A stretch of 64,000 nucleotides of DNA from Klebsiella sp. RHBSTW-00484 (GCF_013705725.1 NZ_CP055481.1:6266683-6330682), one strand, 5' to 3'; shown: positions 1 through 11,386, counted from the first letter of the stretch. Program-made: numbers and translations. Notes: generated from the sequence alone by a model not told the origin.

Positions 1-314
1 TTCATTCGCTGTTCATCGCCTTCGGTGTTACACAGCACCAGGCTATAACCGCGTTCAAAACAGCTACGCTCCACACCACGTACCAGCTCCGAGTAAAACG
101 GATTGGTACTGGCGGTAATGAGCATGCCAATAGTACGGGTTTGGTTTAATTTAAGACTACGCGCCAGTGCAGATGGCGCGTAATTCAGGCTCTTAATCGC
201 GGCGTCGACTTTAGCGGTAATGGCTTCGCTAACGAAGCGATCCTTGTTGATGACATGAGAAACCGTCGAAGTGGAAACGCCCGCTATGCGGGCTACATCC
301 TTCATGGTGGCCAA
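1..314 (-). CDS. rbsR: Ribose operon repressor, LacI family (partial, N-terminal part)
   Basis: N-terminal 104 codons of the ribose-responsive repressor; the rest lies before base 1. The start of the protein carries the LacI-type helix-turn-helix ([20 protein letters not shown]) and then the beginning of the sugar-binding domain ([20 protein letters not shown]). I place the start at a TTG (314-312): an AGGGG lies 6 nt before it, whereas the in-frame ATG at 305-303 would be 15 nt away. The TTG start also gives the usual N-terminus (M)ATMKDVA. It follows rbsK by only 3 nt, so it is the last gene of the rbs operon. It should bind the palindromes upstream of rbsD. Confidence 0.95.
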   Translation of the reverse strand, partial: MATMKDVARIAGVSTSTVSHVINKDRFVSEAITAKVDAAIKSLNYAPSALARSLKLNQTRTIGMLITASTNPFYSELVRGVERSCFERGYSLVLCNTEGDEQRM

Positions 315-317
315 GCG

Positions 318-1247
318 TTACCCCTGTTGACGTAAAAATTCATCTATTTCTTTTCGCCATGGCACGGAGGGCTGAGCACCTTTACGGGTGACGGCGATAG
401 CCGCGGCAGCATGGGCAAAACGAATCGCCTCAGCCAGTGCGGTACCTTCAAGCAGCGCGGTGACCAGCGCCCCATTAAAGGTGTCTCCGGCGGCAATAGT
501 ATCAACGGCCTGCACTTTAAAACCGGGAACACGATGACCGTTGCCTTTGAGACTAGCCCATACACCACGGCTGCCGAGGGTAATAATCACCGCACCAATA
601 CCTTTATCATGGAGCACGTTAGCTGCTTTTGCCGCATCATCGTCATTTTCCACTCGAACGCCGGTCAGTTTTTCCGCTTCGGTTTCGTTCGGGGTAATGA
701 TATCCACCAGCGCTAACAGTTCATCCGGCAACTCTCGTGCTGGAGCAGGATTGAGTATCACTGCAGTTTGACTCTGGTGAGCAATTTTCGCCGCCGCCAG
801 TACGCTTTCTAACGGCGATTCCAGCTGCATTAGTAGCGCCTGCGCGCTGGCGATACGATCTTTTTCAGCTTCAACCTGCGTAACGGAAAGGGCGGCGTTA
901 GCTCCAGCATGAATACCAATAGTATTCTCACCTTCAGCGTTCACAAAAATCAGCGCCACGCCGGTTGATTCCCCGGCAACAGCCCTTACCGGCGCAACGT
1001 CGATATTATCGCTTTCCAGCTGGCGACGAACGCGTTCACCAATATCGTCATCACCGGTACAGGCGATAAAAGAGATATTTGCCCCGCTGCGCCCGGCAGC
1101 AACGGCCTGATTTGCGCCCTTACCGCCGAAAGCGACCTGATAGTGATGACCGGTGACGGTTTCACCAGGCGTAGGGAAGGAGTCGAGGTTAAGGATGTGA
1201 TCGGCATTGATACTACCAAGGACGACAAGTTTGCCTGCGGTTTTCAT
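318..1247 (-). CDS. rbsK: Ribokinase
   Basis: Cytoplasmic PfkB-family kinase that phosphorylates D-ribose to ribose 5-phosphate, feeding imported ribose into the pentose phosphate pool. The N-terminal GSINADH and the GGKGANQAVA glycine motif bind sugar. The C-terminal signature AGDTFNGAL carries the catalytic Asp. The length of 309 aa fits the family. The open frame extends 15 codons further upstream, but the Met at 1247 (MKTAGKLVVLG) matches known ribokinases and has GGGAA ahead of it. It is fifth in the rbs operon, separated from rbsB by 101 nt containing a strong hairpin. Confidence 0.97.
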   Translation of the reverse strand: MKTAGKLVVLGSINADHILNLDSFPTPGETVTGHHYQVAFGGKGANQAVAAGRSGANISFIACTGDDDIGERVRRQLESDNIDVAPVRAVAGESTGVALIFVNAEGENTIGIHAGANAALSVTQVEAEKDRIASAQALLMQLESPLESVLAAAKIAHQSQTAVILNPAPARELPDELLALVDIITPNETEAEKLTGVRVENDDDAAKAANVLHDKGIGAVIITLGSRGVWASLKGNGHRVPGFKVQAVDTIAAGDTFNGALVTALLEGTALAEAIRFAHAAAAIAVTRKGAQPSVPWRKEIDEFLRQQG

Positions 1248-1267
1248 AATCAATATTCCCGGAAAGC

Positions 1268-1290
1268 GCGCCACCGGAACCCGGTGGCGC
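1268..1290 (-). terminator. Intercistronic hairpin between rbsB and rbsK
   Basis: Perfect 10-bp inverted repeat (GCGCCACCGG / CCGGTGGCGC) with a 3-nt loop and no strong T-run. It lies after the rbsB stop. Such structures commonly stabilise the abundant binding-protein message and lower expression of the kinase and repressor downstream. That role is inferred. Confidence 0.6.
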
Positions 1291-1348
1291 ATGCCCTGCT
1301 TTTCTTTATTATGTTGACCCTCGGACCGTTGCCAGTCCGAATCACATA

Positions 1349-2239
1349 TTATTGCTTAATGACCAGTTTCAACTCAACCGGATAGCTGGTATCCACTTTT
1401 TCGCCCTTCAGCACTTTATCAGCGGTCTCAACGCCTTTCACGCCAATCTGCTCCGGAAGCTGGGCGACGGTCGCAGCCAGTTTGCCACTGTTTACTGCTT
1501 TTTCGCCATCCGGAGTGCCGTCAAATCCAACCACCATCACATCAGATTTACCTGCGGTTTGCAGAGCGCGCAGCGCACCCAGCGCCATTTCATCGTTCTG
1601 GGCAAATACGGCCTGTACATCAGGATGCGCCGTCAGCAGGTTCTGCATGACGTTCAAGCCCTTAGTGCGGTCGAAATCTGCCGGCTGGCTAGCCAGTACG
1701 TTAAATTTATGCGCCGCAACGGCTTGTTGAAAACCTTCGCCACGCTCACGCGCCGCAGAAGTCCCTGCAATTCCCTGTAGTTCAATGATCTTCGCACTTT
1801 CGCCGACTTTCTTGGCAATATAGTCACCGGCCATCTTGCCGCCCAGAACGTTATCAGAAGCAATATGGCTTACCACTTCGCCTTTTGAGGCCTGGCGGTC
1901 AAGGGTAATAACCGGAATTTTTGCCTGATTCGCCAGCTTCACAGCATTACCTACTGCGTCAGAGTCGGTTGGGTTGATCAGCAGCAGTTTGGCTCCGCGA
2001 ACGGTTAAGTCCTGAACGTTAGCCAGTTCTTTCGCAGGGTTGTTCTGTGAATCCAGCACCACCAGGTTATAGCCGAGTTTATCTGCTTCTTTTTGCGCAC
2101 CATCCTTCAGAGAGACAAAGAACGGATTGTTAAGCGTAGAGATAACCAGAGCGATAGTGTCTTTTGCCATCGCGTTTGCGCTTACGGTTGCGCTTAAAGC
2201 TACAGCAGAGATCAGGGTCGCCAGTTTTTTCATATTCAT
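1349..2239 (-). CDS. rbsB: Ribose ABC transporter periplasmic binding protein
   Basis: Periplasmic D-ribose receptor that delivers ribose to RbsAC and to the Trg chemoreceptor. Residues 1-25 are a Sec signal peptide ending ANAMA before KDTIALV. The mature protein has the type I periplasmic-binding fold with TLNNPFF, DSQNN, DRQA and [10 protein letters not shown] motifs that line the ribose pocket in E. coli RbsB. It is 296 aa, the same as E. coli. Fourth gene of rbsDACBKR; the 27-nt gap from rbsC includes an AGGACAT-type ribosome site. Confidence 0.98.
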   Translation of the reverse strand: MNMKKLATLISAVALSATVSANAMAKDTIALVISTLNNPFFVSLKDGAQKEADKLGYNLVVLDSQNNPAKELANVQDLTVRGAKLLLINPTDSDAVGNAVKLANQAKIPVITLDRQASKGEVVSHIASDNVLGGKMAGDYIAKKVGESAKIIELQGIAGTSAARERGEGFQQAVAAHKFNVLASQPADFDRTKGLNVMQNLLTAHPDVQAVFAQNDEMALGALRALQTAGKSDVMVVGFDGTPDGEKAVNSGKLAATVAQLPEQIGVKGVETADKVLKGEKVDTSYPVELKLVIKQ

Positions 2240-2266
2240 AGTTAAGATGTCCTGTAGAGTTCTCAG

Positions 2267-3232
2267 TTACTGCTTCTTGTTATCTACCAGTACCGCCAGC
2301 AAAATAACCACCGCTTTCACGATCATCTGGTAATAGGATGAAACGCCTAATAAATTCAAACCGTTGTTCAGGAAGCCAAGGATCAAAGCACCAATCAACG
2401 TACCGACAATACGACCTTTACCACCCGCCAGGCTGGTGCCACCAAGCACAACCGCAGCAATAGCATCCAGTTCATAACCGGTGCCTGCCGTTGGCTGTGC
2501 GGAAGAGAGACGCGCGACCTCAATAATCCCGGCCAGCGAAGCCAGCATGCCGCACAAAGAATAGACAATGATTTTAACTTTATTGACGCTGATGCCAGAA
2601 AGACGGGTTGCCGCTTCGTTACCACCCAGCGCATAGATATAACGACCCAAACGGGTATGGTGCAGCATGTACCACGCGGCCAGGAAGACAATCGCCATAA
2701 TCCACACCGGGGTTGGGATCCCCAGCGGGCGACCAATCCCGAACCAGCCAAACAGATCGGCATTGTCGGTAAAGCCAGTATTTACCGGGCTACCGTTGGT
2801 ATAAACCATGGTCACACCGCGTAGCAGCAGCATCATTACCAGGGTAGCGATAAATGCCTGCACGCGCCCTTTTGCCACAATTACGCCTGTAACCGCGCCG
2901 ATTGCCGCACCTAATGCCAGCGCAGCGGCAACGGCCACCAGCGCGTTAACCTCAATTCCGACAATTGAAGCGGCGACCGCGCCAGTCAGCGCCAGAAGGG
3001 AACCTACGGACAGGTCGATACCCGACGTCAGGATAACCAGCGTCATCCCTACCGCCATGATGGCGTTAACTGAAGTCTGTTGCAGAATATTGAACAGGTT
3101 ATTCACGGTAAAAAAGTTGGGGCTCATGGTAGAGACAACCGCAATCAGCACCAGTAGGGCAATCAGCGATTTTTGCTCCATCAACCACGCTTTGGTGAAG
3201 TAGCGGCGACCAGAAACAGTCGGGTTATTCAT
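2267..3232 (-). CDS. rbsC: Ribose ABC transporter permease
   Basis: Inner-membrane permease of the ribose importer (BPD_transp_2 family), working with the ATPase RbsA and the receptor RbsB. It is 321 aa, highly hydrophobic with roughly eight to ten membrane spans, and holds the family signatures GMTLVILTSGIDLSVGS and the cytoplasmic loop GGNEAATRLSGI that contacts the ATPase. It sits 5 nt after rbsA, consistent with translational coupling within one operon. Confidence 0.98.
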   Translation of the reverse strand: MNNPTVSGRRYFTKAWLMEQKSLIALLVLIAVVSTMSPNFFTVNNLFNILQQTSVNAIMAVGMTLVILTSGIDLSVGSLLALTGAVAASIVGIEVNALVAVAAALALGAAIGAVTGVIVAKGRVQAFIATLVMMLLLRGVTMVYTNGSPVNTGFTDNADLFGWFGIGRPLGIPTPVWIMAIVFLAAWYMLHHTRLGRYIYALGGNEAATRLSGISVNKVKIIVYSLCGMLASLAGIIEVARLSSAQPTAGTGYELDAIAAVVLGGTSLAGGKGRIVGTLIGALILGFLNNGLNLLGVSSYYQMIVKAVVILLAVLVDNKKQ

Positions 3233-3237
3233 CTTTT

Positions 3238-4743
3238 TTACTCCTGATTCACGCGGTTAAGCTTGCCCACAGCGGCAGCCATCAATACTTCCTGGGTGGC
3301 CTGCTCGCGTGTGAATTCACCGCCGAGATGCCCTTCATGCATCACCATGATGCGATCGCTCATGCCCAACACTTCTGGCATCTCAGAAGAGACCAGAATG
3401 ATGCTCAGACCATCGGCTTTAAATTGGTTGATCAGTTGGTAGATCTCTTTCTTCGCCCCAACGTCCACGCCGCGGGTTGGTTCATCAAGGATCAGCACTT
3501 TTGGCCGAGTCATCAGCCCGCGGGCAATCGCCACCTTCTGTTGGTTACCGCCGGAAAGTAGCCCAATGGCCTGCTCCATAGACGGCGTCTTCACATTAAA
3601 CAGGCGGATAAAATCGCTGACCGCCTGCTGTTCATCTTTATGCTTGAGGCTGCCGCCGCTGCGGCTGAAATAACGCAGTGCAGTCAGCGACATATTTTCT
3701 TTGACCGACATACCGAGCACTAAACCATCGCGTTTACGGTCTTCAGAGATATAAACGATGCCGTTTGCCAGGCCATCCTGCGGAGAACGCGTCACCACTT
3801 CATGACCATCAAGGGTGACGTAGCCACTGGTGCGCGGCAGCGCACCGTATAGCACTTTCATCAGTTCCGTACGCCCTGCGCCCATCAGCCCAGCGACGCC
3901 AAGAATTTCGCCTTTACGCAGGGTAAAAGAGACGTTCTCCACGCCCGGCCCACACAGCGCATCCACCTTCAGACGGATATCGCCCGGCGCTTTATCAATG
4001 CGCGGGTACTGATCTTCGAGCTTACGTCCCACCATCATTTCAATCAGCAGATCTTCATCAAGGCTGGCGACTTCACGCTCGGCAATGAACTGGCCGTCAC
4101 GGAAGACCGTCACGTCATCGCAAATTTCGAAGATCTCTTTCATACGGTGGGAGATATAAACAATGCCGCGCCCTTGCGATTTCAGCTCGCGGATGACGCG
4201 AAACAGGGATTCGGTTTCGGTATCGGTCAGTGCATCGGTCGGTTCATCCATAATGATGACTTTCGACTCGAAGCTCAGCACTTTAGCGATTTCGACCATC
4301 TGCTGATCGCCGATCGACAGATCGCCCACCAGCTTTTGGCTATTGAAGCGTAAATTCAGCTTCAATAGCAGGACATCGGCTTCGGCATACATCTTCTTCC
4401 AGTCGATTTTGCCAAAGCGATTCACAAACTCACGGCCGAGAAAGATGTTCTCTGCAATCGTCAGCTGCGGGATCAGGTTCAGCTCCTGGTGGATGATGCC
4501 GATACCGGCTTCCTGGGAGGATTTCGGGCCGGTGAAGGTGGTTTCTTTACCCAGCCATAATAATGAACCGGCGTCACGGGCATAAATCCCGGTCAGCACC
4601 TTCATCATGGTGGATTTGCCTGCGCCGTTTTCGCCCACCAGCGCCATGACGCGCCCAGAGTAGACATTTAACGCAGCACCGGAGAGCGCCTTCACGCCCG
4701 GGAACGATTTATCGATCCCTTTGAGTTGTAAGAGTGCGTCCAT
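3238..4743 (-). CDS. rbsA: Ribose ABC transporter ATP-binding protein
   Basis: Cytoplasmic ATPase of the ribose importer, a tandem duplication of two ABC domains. The first domain has a canonical Walker A (GENGAGKST) and a LSIGDQQ signature. The second has the degenerate Walker A GLMGAGRT and signature LSGGNQQ, as in other RbsA/AraG/MglA proteins. The start at 4743 ([17 protein letters not shown]) matches E. coli RbsA and gives 501 aa; the 15-codon upstream extension of the open frame is not used by homologues. It follows rbsD closely. Confidence 0.98.
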   Translation of the reverse strand: MDALLQLKGIDKSFPGVKALSGAALNVYSGRVMALVGENGAGKSTMMKVLTGIYARDAGSLLWLGKETTFTGPKSSQEAGIGIIHQELNLIPQLTIAENIFLGREFVNRFGKIDWKKMYAEADVLLLKLNLRFNSQKLVGDLSIGDQQMVEIAKVLSFESKVIIMDEPTDALTDTETESLFRVIRELKSQGRGIVYISHRMKEIFEICDDVTVFRDGQFIAEREVASLDEDLLIEMMVGRKLEDQYPRIDKAPGDIRLKVDALCGPGVENVSFTLRKGEILGVAGLMGAGRTELMKVLYGALPRTSGYVTLDGHEVVTRSPQDGLANGIVYISEDRKRDGLVLGMSVKENMSLTALRYFSRSGGSLKHKDEQQAVSDFIRLFNVKTPSMEQAIGLLSGGNQQKVAIARGLMTRPKVLILDEPTRGVDVGAKKEIYQLINQFKADGLSIILVSSEMPEVLGMSDRIMVMHEGHLGGEFTREQATQEVLMAAAVGKLNRVNQE

Positions 4744-4750
4744 GACGGCC

Positions 4751-5170
4751 TCAGAACGTGACGCCAGCACAGAGAATAATGTTCGCAAACGGGGAACACT
4801 CCCCGCTGCGAATCACCGCCTGACTATCTGCAGTTTCTTTTTTGAACTGCTCATGATTGGTATAACGAATTTCAATGGTGTTTCCCTGGTGTTGCTGCAG
4901 CAGCTCAAGATGTCTGAGCAACGTCGTGTGGAGCTGCGGGTTAAGGGTTTTAATCTCTTGCGCGAGGATAGCCGCTTCAACCTGCATTTCGCTCGTCACC
5001 ACCTCCAGAACCTGCATAAAGGAGGGAACTCCGTGGGTTAACGCCATGTCGATACGCGTGCTGCTACGAGGTACTGGTAATCCAGCATCGCAAACTACCA
5101 GCGTATCGGTATGACCCAGACGGGAGATGACCGACGAAATATCAGCGTTAAGTACGGTACCTTTTTTCAT
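4751..5170 (-). CDS. rbsD: D-ribose pyranase
   Basis: Interconverts the pyranose and furanose forms of ribose so that RbsK receives its substrate. It is 139 aa beginning [22 protein letters not shown], with the conserved His in GHTD and the terminal [18 protein letters not shown] block typical of RbsD. The start at 5170 matches E. coli; the frame runs 17 codons further upstream into the operator region. First gene of the operon, directly below the LacI-type operators. Confidence 0.97.
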   Translation of the reverse strand: MKKGTVLNADISSVISRLGHTDTLVVCDAGLPVPRSSTRIDMALTHGVPSFMQVLEVVTSEMQVEAAILAQEIKTLNPQLHTTLLRHLELLQQHQGNTIEIRYTNHEQFKKETADSQAVIRSGECSPFANIILCAGVTF

Positions 5171-5188
5171 TTTCTCTTTTGCTCCACT

Positions 5189-5204
5189 AGCGAAACGTTT
5201 CGCT
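5189..5204. promoter_or_regulatory. RbsR operator, promoter-proximal
   Basis: Perfect 16-bp palindrome AGCGAAACGTTTCGCT located 19-34 bp upstream of the rbsD start codon. It has the form of the RbsR operator known upstream of E. coli rbsD and matches the LacI/PurR-family half-site rule with a central CG. Confidence 0.85.
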
Positions 5205-5256
5205 GACATAAGTATTATCAATACTCGAGCAAAAAACCATCATCAGAATTGAGAAT

Positions 5257-5280
5257 TGTGATCGCTATCGAAACGTTTCG
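5257..5280. promoter_or_regulatory. Second LacI-type palindrome and possible CRP half-site upstream of rbs
   Basis: A second palindrome CGAAACGTTTCG (5269-5280) lies 78 bp centre-to-centre from the proximal operator, close to an integral number of helical turns, which would allow repression by looping. A TGTGA at 5257-5261, with a weak second half, may be a CRP site; catabolite control of rbs is known in E. coli. The looping idea is inference. Confidence 0.6.
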
Positions 5281-5320
5281 CAAAACTGAGGTAAAGGAAG
5301 GAAGTCAGAATAACAAACAG

Positions 5321-5349
5321 CAAAAAGCCCTTCGCAAGGAAGGGCTTTA
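5321..5349 (-). terminator. Rho-independent terminator of kup
   Basis: On the minus strand a 10-bp stem (AAAGCCCTTC / GAAGGGCTTT, 5324-5348) with a 5-nt loop is followed by a T-tract. It lies directly after the kup stop and separates kup from the rbs promoter. Confidence 0.88.
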
Positions 5350-5354
5350 GAGAA

Positions 5355-7223
5355 TCAAATTTCGACTTGGGTACCGAGTTCAATAACCCGGTTTGGCGGG
5401 ATTTCGAACTGATCCGGCGCTCGCAGGGCGTTACGCTGCAGCAGAAGATACAGCTTGCCGCGCAGGCGCAGATACCACGGCCGCTTGCCGATGATTAACG
5501 ACTCATGCGACATAAAGAAGGAGGTCTCCATCATCCGGCAGCTCAGGCCTTCCAGCCCGCAGCGGTGGAAGACTTCTTCAACATTCGGCGTTTCACGCCA
5601 GCCGTAGCTGGCAACCACGCGCCAGAACGACGGTGAAATCTGCTCAATCTGCACGCGACGAACGTTATGCACGTATGGCGCATCTTCGGTACGCAGCGTT
5701 AGCAAGATTACCCGCTCATGCAGCACCTTGTTGTGCTTCAGGTTATGTAACAGAGCGAAAGGAATCACATTTAGCGCTCGGGACATATATACGGCGGTCC
5801 CAGGAACGCGAACCGGCGGCGATTTTTCAAGGGAAGAGATCATCGCTTCCAAAGAATTACCATGTTCATGCATCCGACGTAGCAAGCGGAAACGCTCGCT
5901 TTTCCAGGTGGTCATGATGGTAAACATCACCAGACCCAGCGTCAGCGGCAGCCAGCCACCGGAGACGATTTTGTCGAGGTTAGCTGAGAACAGCGGGATG
6001 TCGATGCACATAAAGGCCACCAGCAGCAGTGCCACAACAAACTTATTCCAGTGCCAGTTTTTACGCGCTACCGTCGAGAACAAAATGGTGGTCAGCACCA
6101 TGGTTCCCGTCACCGCAATCCCATATGCCGCCGCCAGGTTCGAGGAGTGCTCAAAGCTGACAATCACAATGACCACCGAGATATAGAGCAGCCAGTTAAT
6201 GAACGGGATATAAATCTGGCCGGACTCCATTTCCGAGGTATGGATAATGCGCATCGGCGAAAGATATCCCAGACGCACCGCCTGGCGGGTCAACGAGAAG
6301 ACACCGGAAATCACCGCCTGAGAGGCGATAACCGTCGCCAGGGCGGCGATAATCAGCATCGGAATCAATGCCCACTCGGGCGCCAGCAGGAAGAACGGGT
6401 TCTTAATCGCTTCTGGATGTTTTAGCAGTAGCGCTCCCTGACCAAAGTAGTTCAGCACCAGAGAAGGCAGAACTACCGAGAACCAGGCCAGACGAATAGG
6501 CAATTTACCGAAGTGCCCCATGTCGGCATACAGCGCTTCCACGCCGGTAATCGACAGTACCACCGCGCCCAGTGCGACAAAAGAAACGGTTTTATATTCG
6601 AGGAAAAAGTGAACCGCCCAGTATGGGTTCAACGCCTGCAACACTTCCGGGTTAGCAAAAATGCTACGCGCCCCTAGCACTGCCAACAGCAGGAACCAGA
6701 TCAGCATAATTGGCGCGAACAGCTTGCCCACCATACTGGTGCCGTGCTTTTGGATAGCAAACAGCAGCGTCAGAACAATAATTGATATGGGGACAACCCA
6801 GGTATCCAGGTCAGGAGCGATAATTTCCAGACCCTCGATTGCTGACATGACCGAGATTGCCGGCGTAATGACCACCTCTCCGTAGAAGAAGCTACCGCCG
6901 ATAAGACCAAGGATCACCAGTACGGACGTTGCTCGCGCGGACGTGTTACGTCCTGCCAGCGACATCAGCGTCAGGATCCCACCTTCACCGGCGTTATCCG
7001 CCCGCATAACGAAGGTAATATATTTGAGTGATACGGTAAAAATCAGCAGCCAAAAAATGAGCGACAGGAAGCCAAAAACAGCATCACGCTCAACGCCAAA
7101 GCCAAACTGGCCAGACAGACATTCACGAAGTGTATATAGCGGGCTGGTGCCGATATCGCCGTATACCACACCGATTGCCGCCAGCGTTATTGCTGGCAAC
7201 GATTGCTTATTATCAGAGCTCAT
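5355..7223 (-). CDS. kup: Low-affinity potassium transporter Kup
   Basis: Inner-membrane K+:H+ symporter of the KUP/HAK/KT family. It is 622 aa, as in E. coli, with about twelve membrane segments in the first 430 residues and a hydrophilic cytoplasmic tail of about 190 residues. The family signature near the N-terminus, [15 protein letters not shown], and GGILTLMSL are intact. It is a single-gene unit with its own terminator, divergent from ravA across a 217-bp gap that must hold both promoters. Confidence 0.98.
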   Translation of the reverse strand: MSSDNKQSLPAITLAAIGVVYGDIGTSPLYTLRECLSGQFGFGVERDAVFGFLSLIFWLLIFTVSLKYITFVMRADNAGEGGILTLMSLAGRNTSARATSVLVILGLIGGSFFYGEVVITPAISVMSAIEGLEIIAPDLDTWVVPISIIVLTLLFAIQKHGTSMVGKLFAPIMLIWFLLLAVLGARSIFANPEVLQALNPYWAVHFFLEYKTVSFVALGAVVLSITGVEALYADMGHFGKLPIRLAWFSVVLPSLVLNYFGQGALLLKHPEAIKNPFFLLAPEWALIPMLIIAALATVIASQAVISGVFSLTRQAVRLGYLSPMRIIHTSEMESGQIYIPFINWLLYISVVIVIVSFEHSSNLAAAYGIAVTGTMVLTTILFSTVARKNWHWNKFVVALLLVAFMCIDIPLFSANLDKIVSGGWLPLTLGLVMFTIMTTWKSERFRLLRRMHEHGNSLEAMISSLEKSPPVRVPGTAVYMSRALNVIPFALLHNLKHNKVLHERVILLTLRTEDAPYVHNVRRVQIEQISPSFWRVVASYGWRETPNVEEVFHRCGLEGLSCRMMETSFFMSHESLIIGKRPWYLRLRGKLYLLLQRNALRAPDQFEIPPNRVIELGTQVEI

Positions 7224-7440
7224 AGACTAGTCTTTTCGTTTATAAAACAAATGTGTGCCTAGTCCCTTGGCCCACAAAAAGCGCACAGTATGCACGATTA
7301 TTTGCTAAATCGTACCCCTAACTGACATCATCTTAACCTGACTCAAAGAAAATAAATCGATTCTTCAGGCTATTACCACCCCTAATCAAACATCTATACT
7401 CGACTTAACAACGACATCCTAAAAAGCACGCAACTCAATT

Positions 7441-8940
7441 ATGGCTCAATCACATTTACTGGCAGAAAGAATTTCCCGGCTCAGCGCAGCTCTGGAAAAA
7501 GGGCTCTTTGAACGCAGCCACGCAATACGCCTTTGTCTACTTGCGGCACTCAGCGGCGAGAGCGTTTTTTTGCTGGGTCCACCGGGTATCGCCAAAAGCT
7601 TAATTGCCCGCCGTCTTAAGTTCGCCTTCCTGCGAGCCCGCGCATTTGAATATCTGATGACCCGCTTTTCAACGCCGGAAGAAGTCTTTGGCCCACTTTC
7701 CATCCAGGCGCTGAAAGACGAAGGTCGTTACGAACGCCTGACCGCCGGCTACCTTCCGGAAGCCGAAATTGTTTTTCTCGATGAGATCTGGAAAGCAGGT
7801 CCGGCGATCCTCAATACGCTGCTGACGGCGATAAACGAGCGCCATTTTCGCAACGGGGCAACCGAAGAGAAAATCCCTATGCGCCTGCTGGTGGCAGCAT
7901 CGAACGAATTGCCTGAAGCGGATAACAGCCTGGAAGCCTTATACGATCGCATGCTCATCCGTTTATGGCTGGATAAGGTACAAGATAAAACCAACTTCCG
8001 CTCAATGTTGATAAGCCAGCAGGATGAGAACAGCAACCCAGTTCCAACTAATTTGCAGGTCAGCGACGAGGAATTCATACAGTGGCAGCAAGATATCGGT
8101 GCCGTTAAGCTGCCGGACAGCGTGTTTGAGCTGATTTTCCAGTTGCGCCAGCAACTGGATGCACTACCCAACGCGCCCTACGTTTCAGATCGTCGCTGGA
8201 AAAAAGCCATCCGTCTGTTGCAAGCCAGCGCCTTCTTCAGCGGTCGAGATACCATTGCCCCTATCGACCTGATCCTGCTGAAAGATTGCCTGTGGCACAA
8301 CATTGAGACCATGAACCTGATGTCCGTGCAGTTGGAAACCTTAATGACCAGCCACGCCTGGCAGCAACAGGCAATGCTCACCCGCCTGGGGACGATTATC
8401 CAGAGGCGCATTCAGCTTCAGCAACAGCAAAGCGATAAGACCGCGCTAAAAGTGACGCGCCTGGGCGGTATGTTTAGCCGGAAACCTCATTATGAATTAC
8501 CTGCTGAAGTGCAGGCCCCCACGTTGACTCTGCTACTCCAGCAGCCGCTCAAACTGCACGATCTGGAAGTCATTCATATTACGTTTGTCCGTGAAGAGCT
8601 AGCGCATTGGCTGGAAAAAGGCGGTGAGATCCGCGGTAAACTCAACGGTATAGGCTTTGCCCAGCAGCTGAATATGGATGTCGATACCAGCCAGCACCTG
8701 GTTGTGCGCGATGTCAGTCTGCAGGGGTCGCGTCTCTCCTTACCCGGCAGTGAATCGCAGGAAAATATGCCGGCCGAAATCAGGCAACAGCTGGAAGCGC
8801 TGGACGACGAGTGGCATCAACAACACAACCGCTTCAGCGAACAGCAAAAATGCCTGTTTATTCCCGGTGAGTGGCTGGGACGCATCGAAGCCAGCCTGCA
8901 GGACGTTGGGACGCAGATTAAACAGGCCCGACAGTCATGA
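7441..8940 (+). CDS. ravA: MoxR-family AAA+ ATPase RavA
   Basis: Hexameric AAA+ ATPase of the MoxR branch; in E. coli it binds the lysine decarboxylase CadA and, with ViaA, affects respiratory complexes and aminoglycoside sensitivity. Walker A is GPPGIAKS (about residues 41-48), Walker B is VFLDEIWK, with sensor 1 in AASNELPE. The C-terminal half is the triple-helical and LARA-type discoid region. It is 499 aa, one residue longer than E. coli. It overlaps viaA by 4 nt (ATGA), indicating translational coupling. Confidence 0.97.
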   Translation: MAQSHLLAERISRLSAALEKGLFERSHAIRLCLLAALSGESVFLLGPPGIAKSLIARRLKFAFLRARAFEYLMTRFSTPEEVFGPLSIQALKDEGRYERLTAGYLPEAEIVFLDEIWKAGPAILNTLLTAINERHFRNGATEEKIPMRLLVAASNELPEADNSLEALYDRMLIRLWLDKVQDKTNFRSMLISQQDENSNPVPTNLQVSDEEFIQWQQDIGAVKLPDSVFELIFQLRQQLDALPNAPYVSDRRWKKAIRLLQASAFFSGRDTIAPIDLILLKDCLWHNIETMNLMSVQLETLMTSHAWQQQAMLTRLGTIIQRRIQLQQQQSDKTALKVTRLGGMFSRKPHYELPAEVQAPTLTLLLQQPLKLHDLEVIHITFVREELAHWLEKGGEIRGKLNGIGFAQQLNMDVDTSQHLVVRDVSLQGSRLSLPGSESQENMPAEIRQQLEALDDEWHQQHNRFSEQQKCLFIPGEWLGRIEASLQDVGTQIKQARQS

Positions 8941-10385
8941 CTCTGGATATGCTGAATGTCATGCTGGCAGTCGGCGAAGAGGGAATGATCGACGAAATGC
9001 TGCTGGCTCTGCTGGCAGCACCTCAGTTAGCCATTTTCTTTGAAAAATTTCCGCGGTTAAAAAATATCATCGCCGCAGATATTCCTCGCTGGCGTGAGGC
9101 GGTCAGATCGCGCCTAAAAGAGACCCATGTTCCTCCCGAACTGGATGCGGAAGTTCAGTGCTATCAACAGTCACAGCGGCTTTCCACTTCGCAGTTTATC
9201 GTCCAGCTCCCGCAAATCCAGAGTCAGCTACACAAGCTTCACTCCCCTTTTGCCGCCCAGGCACAGCAGTTAGTGGATAACAATCATACTTTTACCCCCG
9301 CTCTGCATACGCTTTTTCTCCAGCGCTGGCGTTTGAGTCTGGTGGTGCAGGCAACGTCCCTCAATCAGCAACTGCTGGATGAGGAGCGCGATCAGTTGCT
9401 TAGCGAAGTCCAGGAACGAATGACTCTCAGCGGTCAATTGGAGCCGGTGCTGGTGGAAAATGATAACGCAGCAGGGCACCTGTGGGATATGAGCGCAGGA
9501 GAGCTGAGGCGCGGTGATTATCAGTTGATCGTTCGCTACGGGGATTTTTTGACTCAGCAGCCTGAACTTATGCAGCTTGCTGAGCAGTTGGGTCGTTCCA
9601 GAGAGGCGAAGACGGTACCAAAAAAGGATGCGCCGATGGAAACCTTCCGCAGCCTGGTGCGAGAACCGGCAACCGTGCCGGAGCAGGTCGATGGGCTACA
9701 GCAGAGCGACGATATTCTGCGCCTGCTGCCGCCGGAACTGGCCACACTCGGCATCACCGAGCTGGAGTTTGAGTTCTATCGTAAGCTGGTAGAGAAACAG
9801 CTGCTGACCTACCGACTTCACGGTGATGCCTGGAAGGAAAAGGTAACCGAGCGTCCAGTCACCCGCCAGGATTTTGATGAACAGCCGCGAGGGCCGTTTA
9901 TCGTCTGCGTCGATACATCGGGATCAATGGGCGGCTTTAATGAGCAGTGCGCTAAGGCTTTTTGCCTGGCGCTGATGCGGGTCGCACTGGCAGATAATCG
10001 CCGCTGCTTCATTATGTTGTTTTCCAGCGAGGTAGTGCATTACGAACTCACCGGACCACAGGGGCTTGAGCAGGCGATCCGTTTCTTAAGCCAGCGCTTT
10101 CGCGGCGGTACGGATTTGGCCAGTTGCTTCCGGGCTGTTATTGAGCGAATGCAGAACCCTCAGTGGGTAGATGCTGATGCGGTGGTGATTTCTGATTTTA
10201 TCGCCCAGCGCTTGCCGGATGAGGTGATCAATAAGGTAGGGGAACTACAGCATAAACATCAGCATCGTTTTCATGCGGTGGCAATGTCGGTACACGGTAA
10301 GCCCGGCATCATGCGCATTTTCGATCATATCTGGCGCTTTGATACCGGGTTACGTAGCCGCCTGCTGCGTCGCTGGCGGCGTTAG
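8937..10385 (+). CDS. viaA: VWA-domain protein ViaA, RavA partner
   Basis: Partner of RavA that stimulates its ATPase and interacts with NADH dehydrogenase and fumarate reductase components in E. coli. The N-terminal half is helical; the C-terminal half is a von Willebrand A domain with the MIDAS motif DTSGSMGG (about residue 324) and a downstream GGTDL. It is 482 aa. The start ATG lies within the ravA stop overlap. It converges on asnA with only 8 nt between the two stops, so there is no room for an intergenic terminator. Confidence 0.96.
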   Translation: MTLDMLNVMLAVGEEGMIDEMLLALLAAPQLAIFFEKFPRLKNIIAADIPRWREAVRSRLKETHVPPELDAEVQCYQQSQRLSTSQFIVQLPQIQSQLHKLHSPFAAQAQQLVDNNHTFTPALHTLFLQRWRLSLVVQATSLNQQLLDEERDQLLSEVQERMTLSGQLEPVLVENDNAAGHLWDMSAGELRRGDYQLIVRYGDFLTQQPELMQLAEQLGRSREAKTVPKKDAPMETFRSLVREPATVPEQVDGLQQSDDILRLLPPELATLGITELEFEFYRKLVEKQLLTYRLHGDAWKEKVTERPVTRQDFDEQPRGPFIVCVDTSGSMGGFNEQCAKAFCLALMRVALADNRRCFIMLFSSEVVHYELTGPQGLEQAIRFLSQRFRGGTDLASCFRAVIERMQNPQWVDADAVVISDFIAQRLPDEVINKVGELQHKHQHRFHAVAMSVHGKPGIMRIFDHIWRFDTGLRSRLLRRWRR

Positions 10386-10393
10386 CTGATCTA

Positions 10394-11386
10394 TTAAAGA
10401 AGGGCAGCGACGCTTTCACGAACCTGCGTTGGCCAGACGCCGCACTGAACCTGCCCGATATGGTCAAGCTGCAGAAGTAGCATCGTCAGACGAGACTGGC
10501 CGATACCGCCGCCGATAGTCTGCGGCATTTCTCCGCGCAGCAGCGCCTGGTGCCATTCCAGCTTCAGGCGATCTTCATCACCAGTAATCGCAAGCTGGCG
10601 TTTCAGCGCCTCGGAATCCACGCGGATGCCCATCGAAGAGAGCTCAAAAGCATCTTCCAGAATCGGGTTCCACACCAGGATATCGCCGTTCAGACCAGCA
10701 AAACCTTCAGCTGCCGGCGTGCTCCAGTCATCATAATCCGGGGCACGAACATCGTGACGCTGACCATCAGACAATTTGCCGCCGATACCAATCAGGAATA
10801 CAGCACCCAGATCTTTGGCTATCGCCCGCTCGCGGCCTTTAGCATCAAGATCCGGATAACGACTTAATAATTCCTGACTATGAACAAACTGGATCGTCTC
10901 CGGCAAGAACGGCGTCAGGCCAAATTCTTTGCTCACCGCAGCTTCGGTCGCTTTGATCCCGGCATAGATCGCTTCAACGGTCGATTTCAGCGTCCCGCAA
11001 TGGCGTTCTGCGTCACCCATTACGCGCTCCCAGTCCCACTGGTCAACGTAAACGGAATGGATAGCGGTTAATCTGTCTTCATCGGGGCGAAGGGCCTTCA
11101 TGTGCGTGTACAGCCCTTCGCCCGCGCTGAAGTCGTGTTGTCCCAGGGTTTGACGCTTCCACTTCGCCAGTGAATGAACCACTTCGAATTGGGCGTCTGG
11201 CAGTGTTTTCACTTTCACCTGAACCGCTTTTTCGCAACCAGACAGGTTATCCTGCGTCCCATCTCCCACACGGCTTAAGATGGGGGCCTGGACTTCAATC
11301 AGACCAAGCTTCTCTTCAAGCTGGCGGGAAAAGTGAGACTTAACGAAACTAATCTGGCGTTGTTTTGCGATGTATGCGGTTTTCAT
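10394..11386 (-). CDS. asnA: Aspartate-ammonia ligase (asparagine synthetase A)
   Basis: ATP-dependent, ammonia-using asparagine synthetase, structurally related to class II aminoacyl-tRNA synthetases. It is 330 aa from [16 protein letters not shown]; the 20-codon upstream extension of the frame is rejected because homologues start here. Visible conserved segments include [22 protein letters not shown] and the C-terminal [15 protein letters not shown] (class II motif 3-like). It is divergent from asnC, which in E. coli activates asnA when asparagine is scarce. Confidence 0.98.
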   Translation of the reverse strand: MKTAYIAKQRQISFVKSHFSRQLEEKLGLIEVQAPILSRVGDGTQDNLSGCEKAVQVKVKTLPDAQFEVVHSLAKWKRQTLGQHDFSAGEGLYTHMKALRPDEDRLTAIHSVYVDQWDWERVMGDAERHCGTLKSTVEAIYAGIKATEAAVSKEFGLTPFLPETIQFVHSQELLSRYPDLDAKGRERAIAKDLGAVFLIGIGGKLSDGQRHDVRAPDYDDWSTPAAEGFAGLNGDILVWNPILEDAFELSSMGIRVDSEALKRQLAITGDEDRLKLEWHQALLRGEMPQTIGGGIGQSRLTMLLLQLDHIGQVQCGVWPTQVRESVAALL

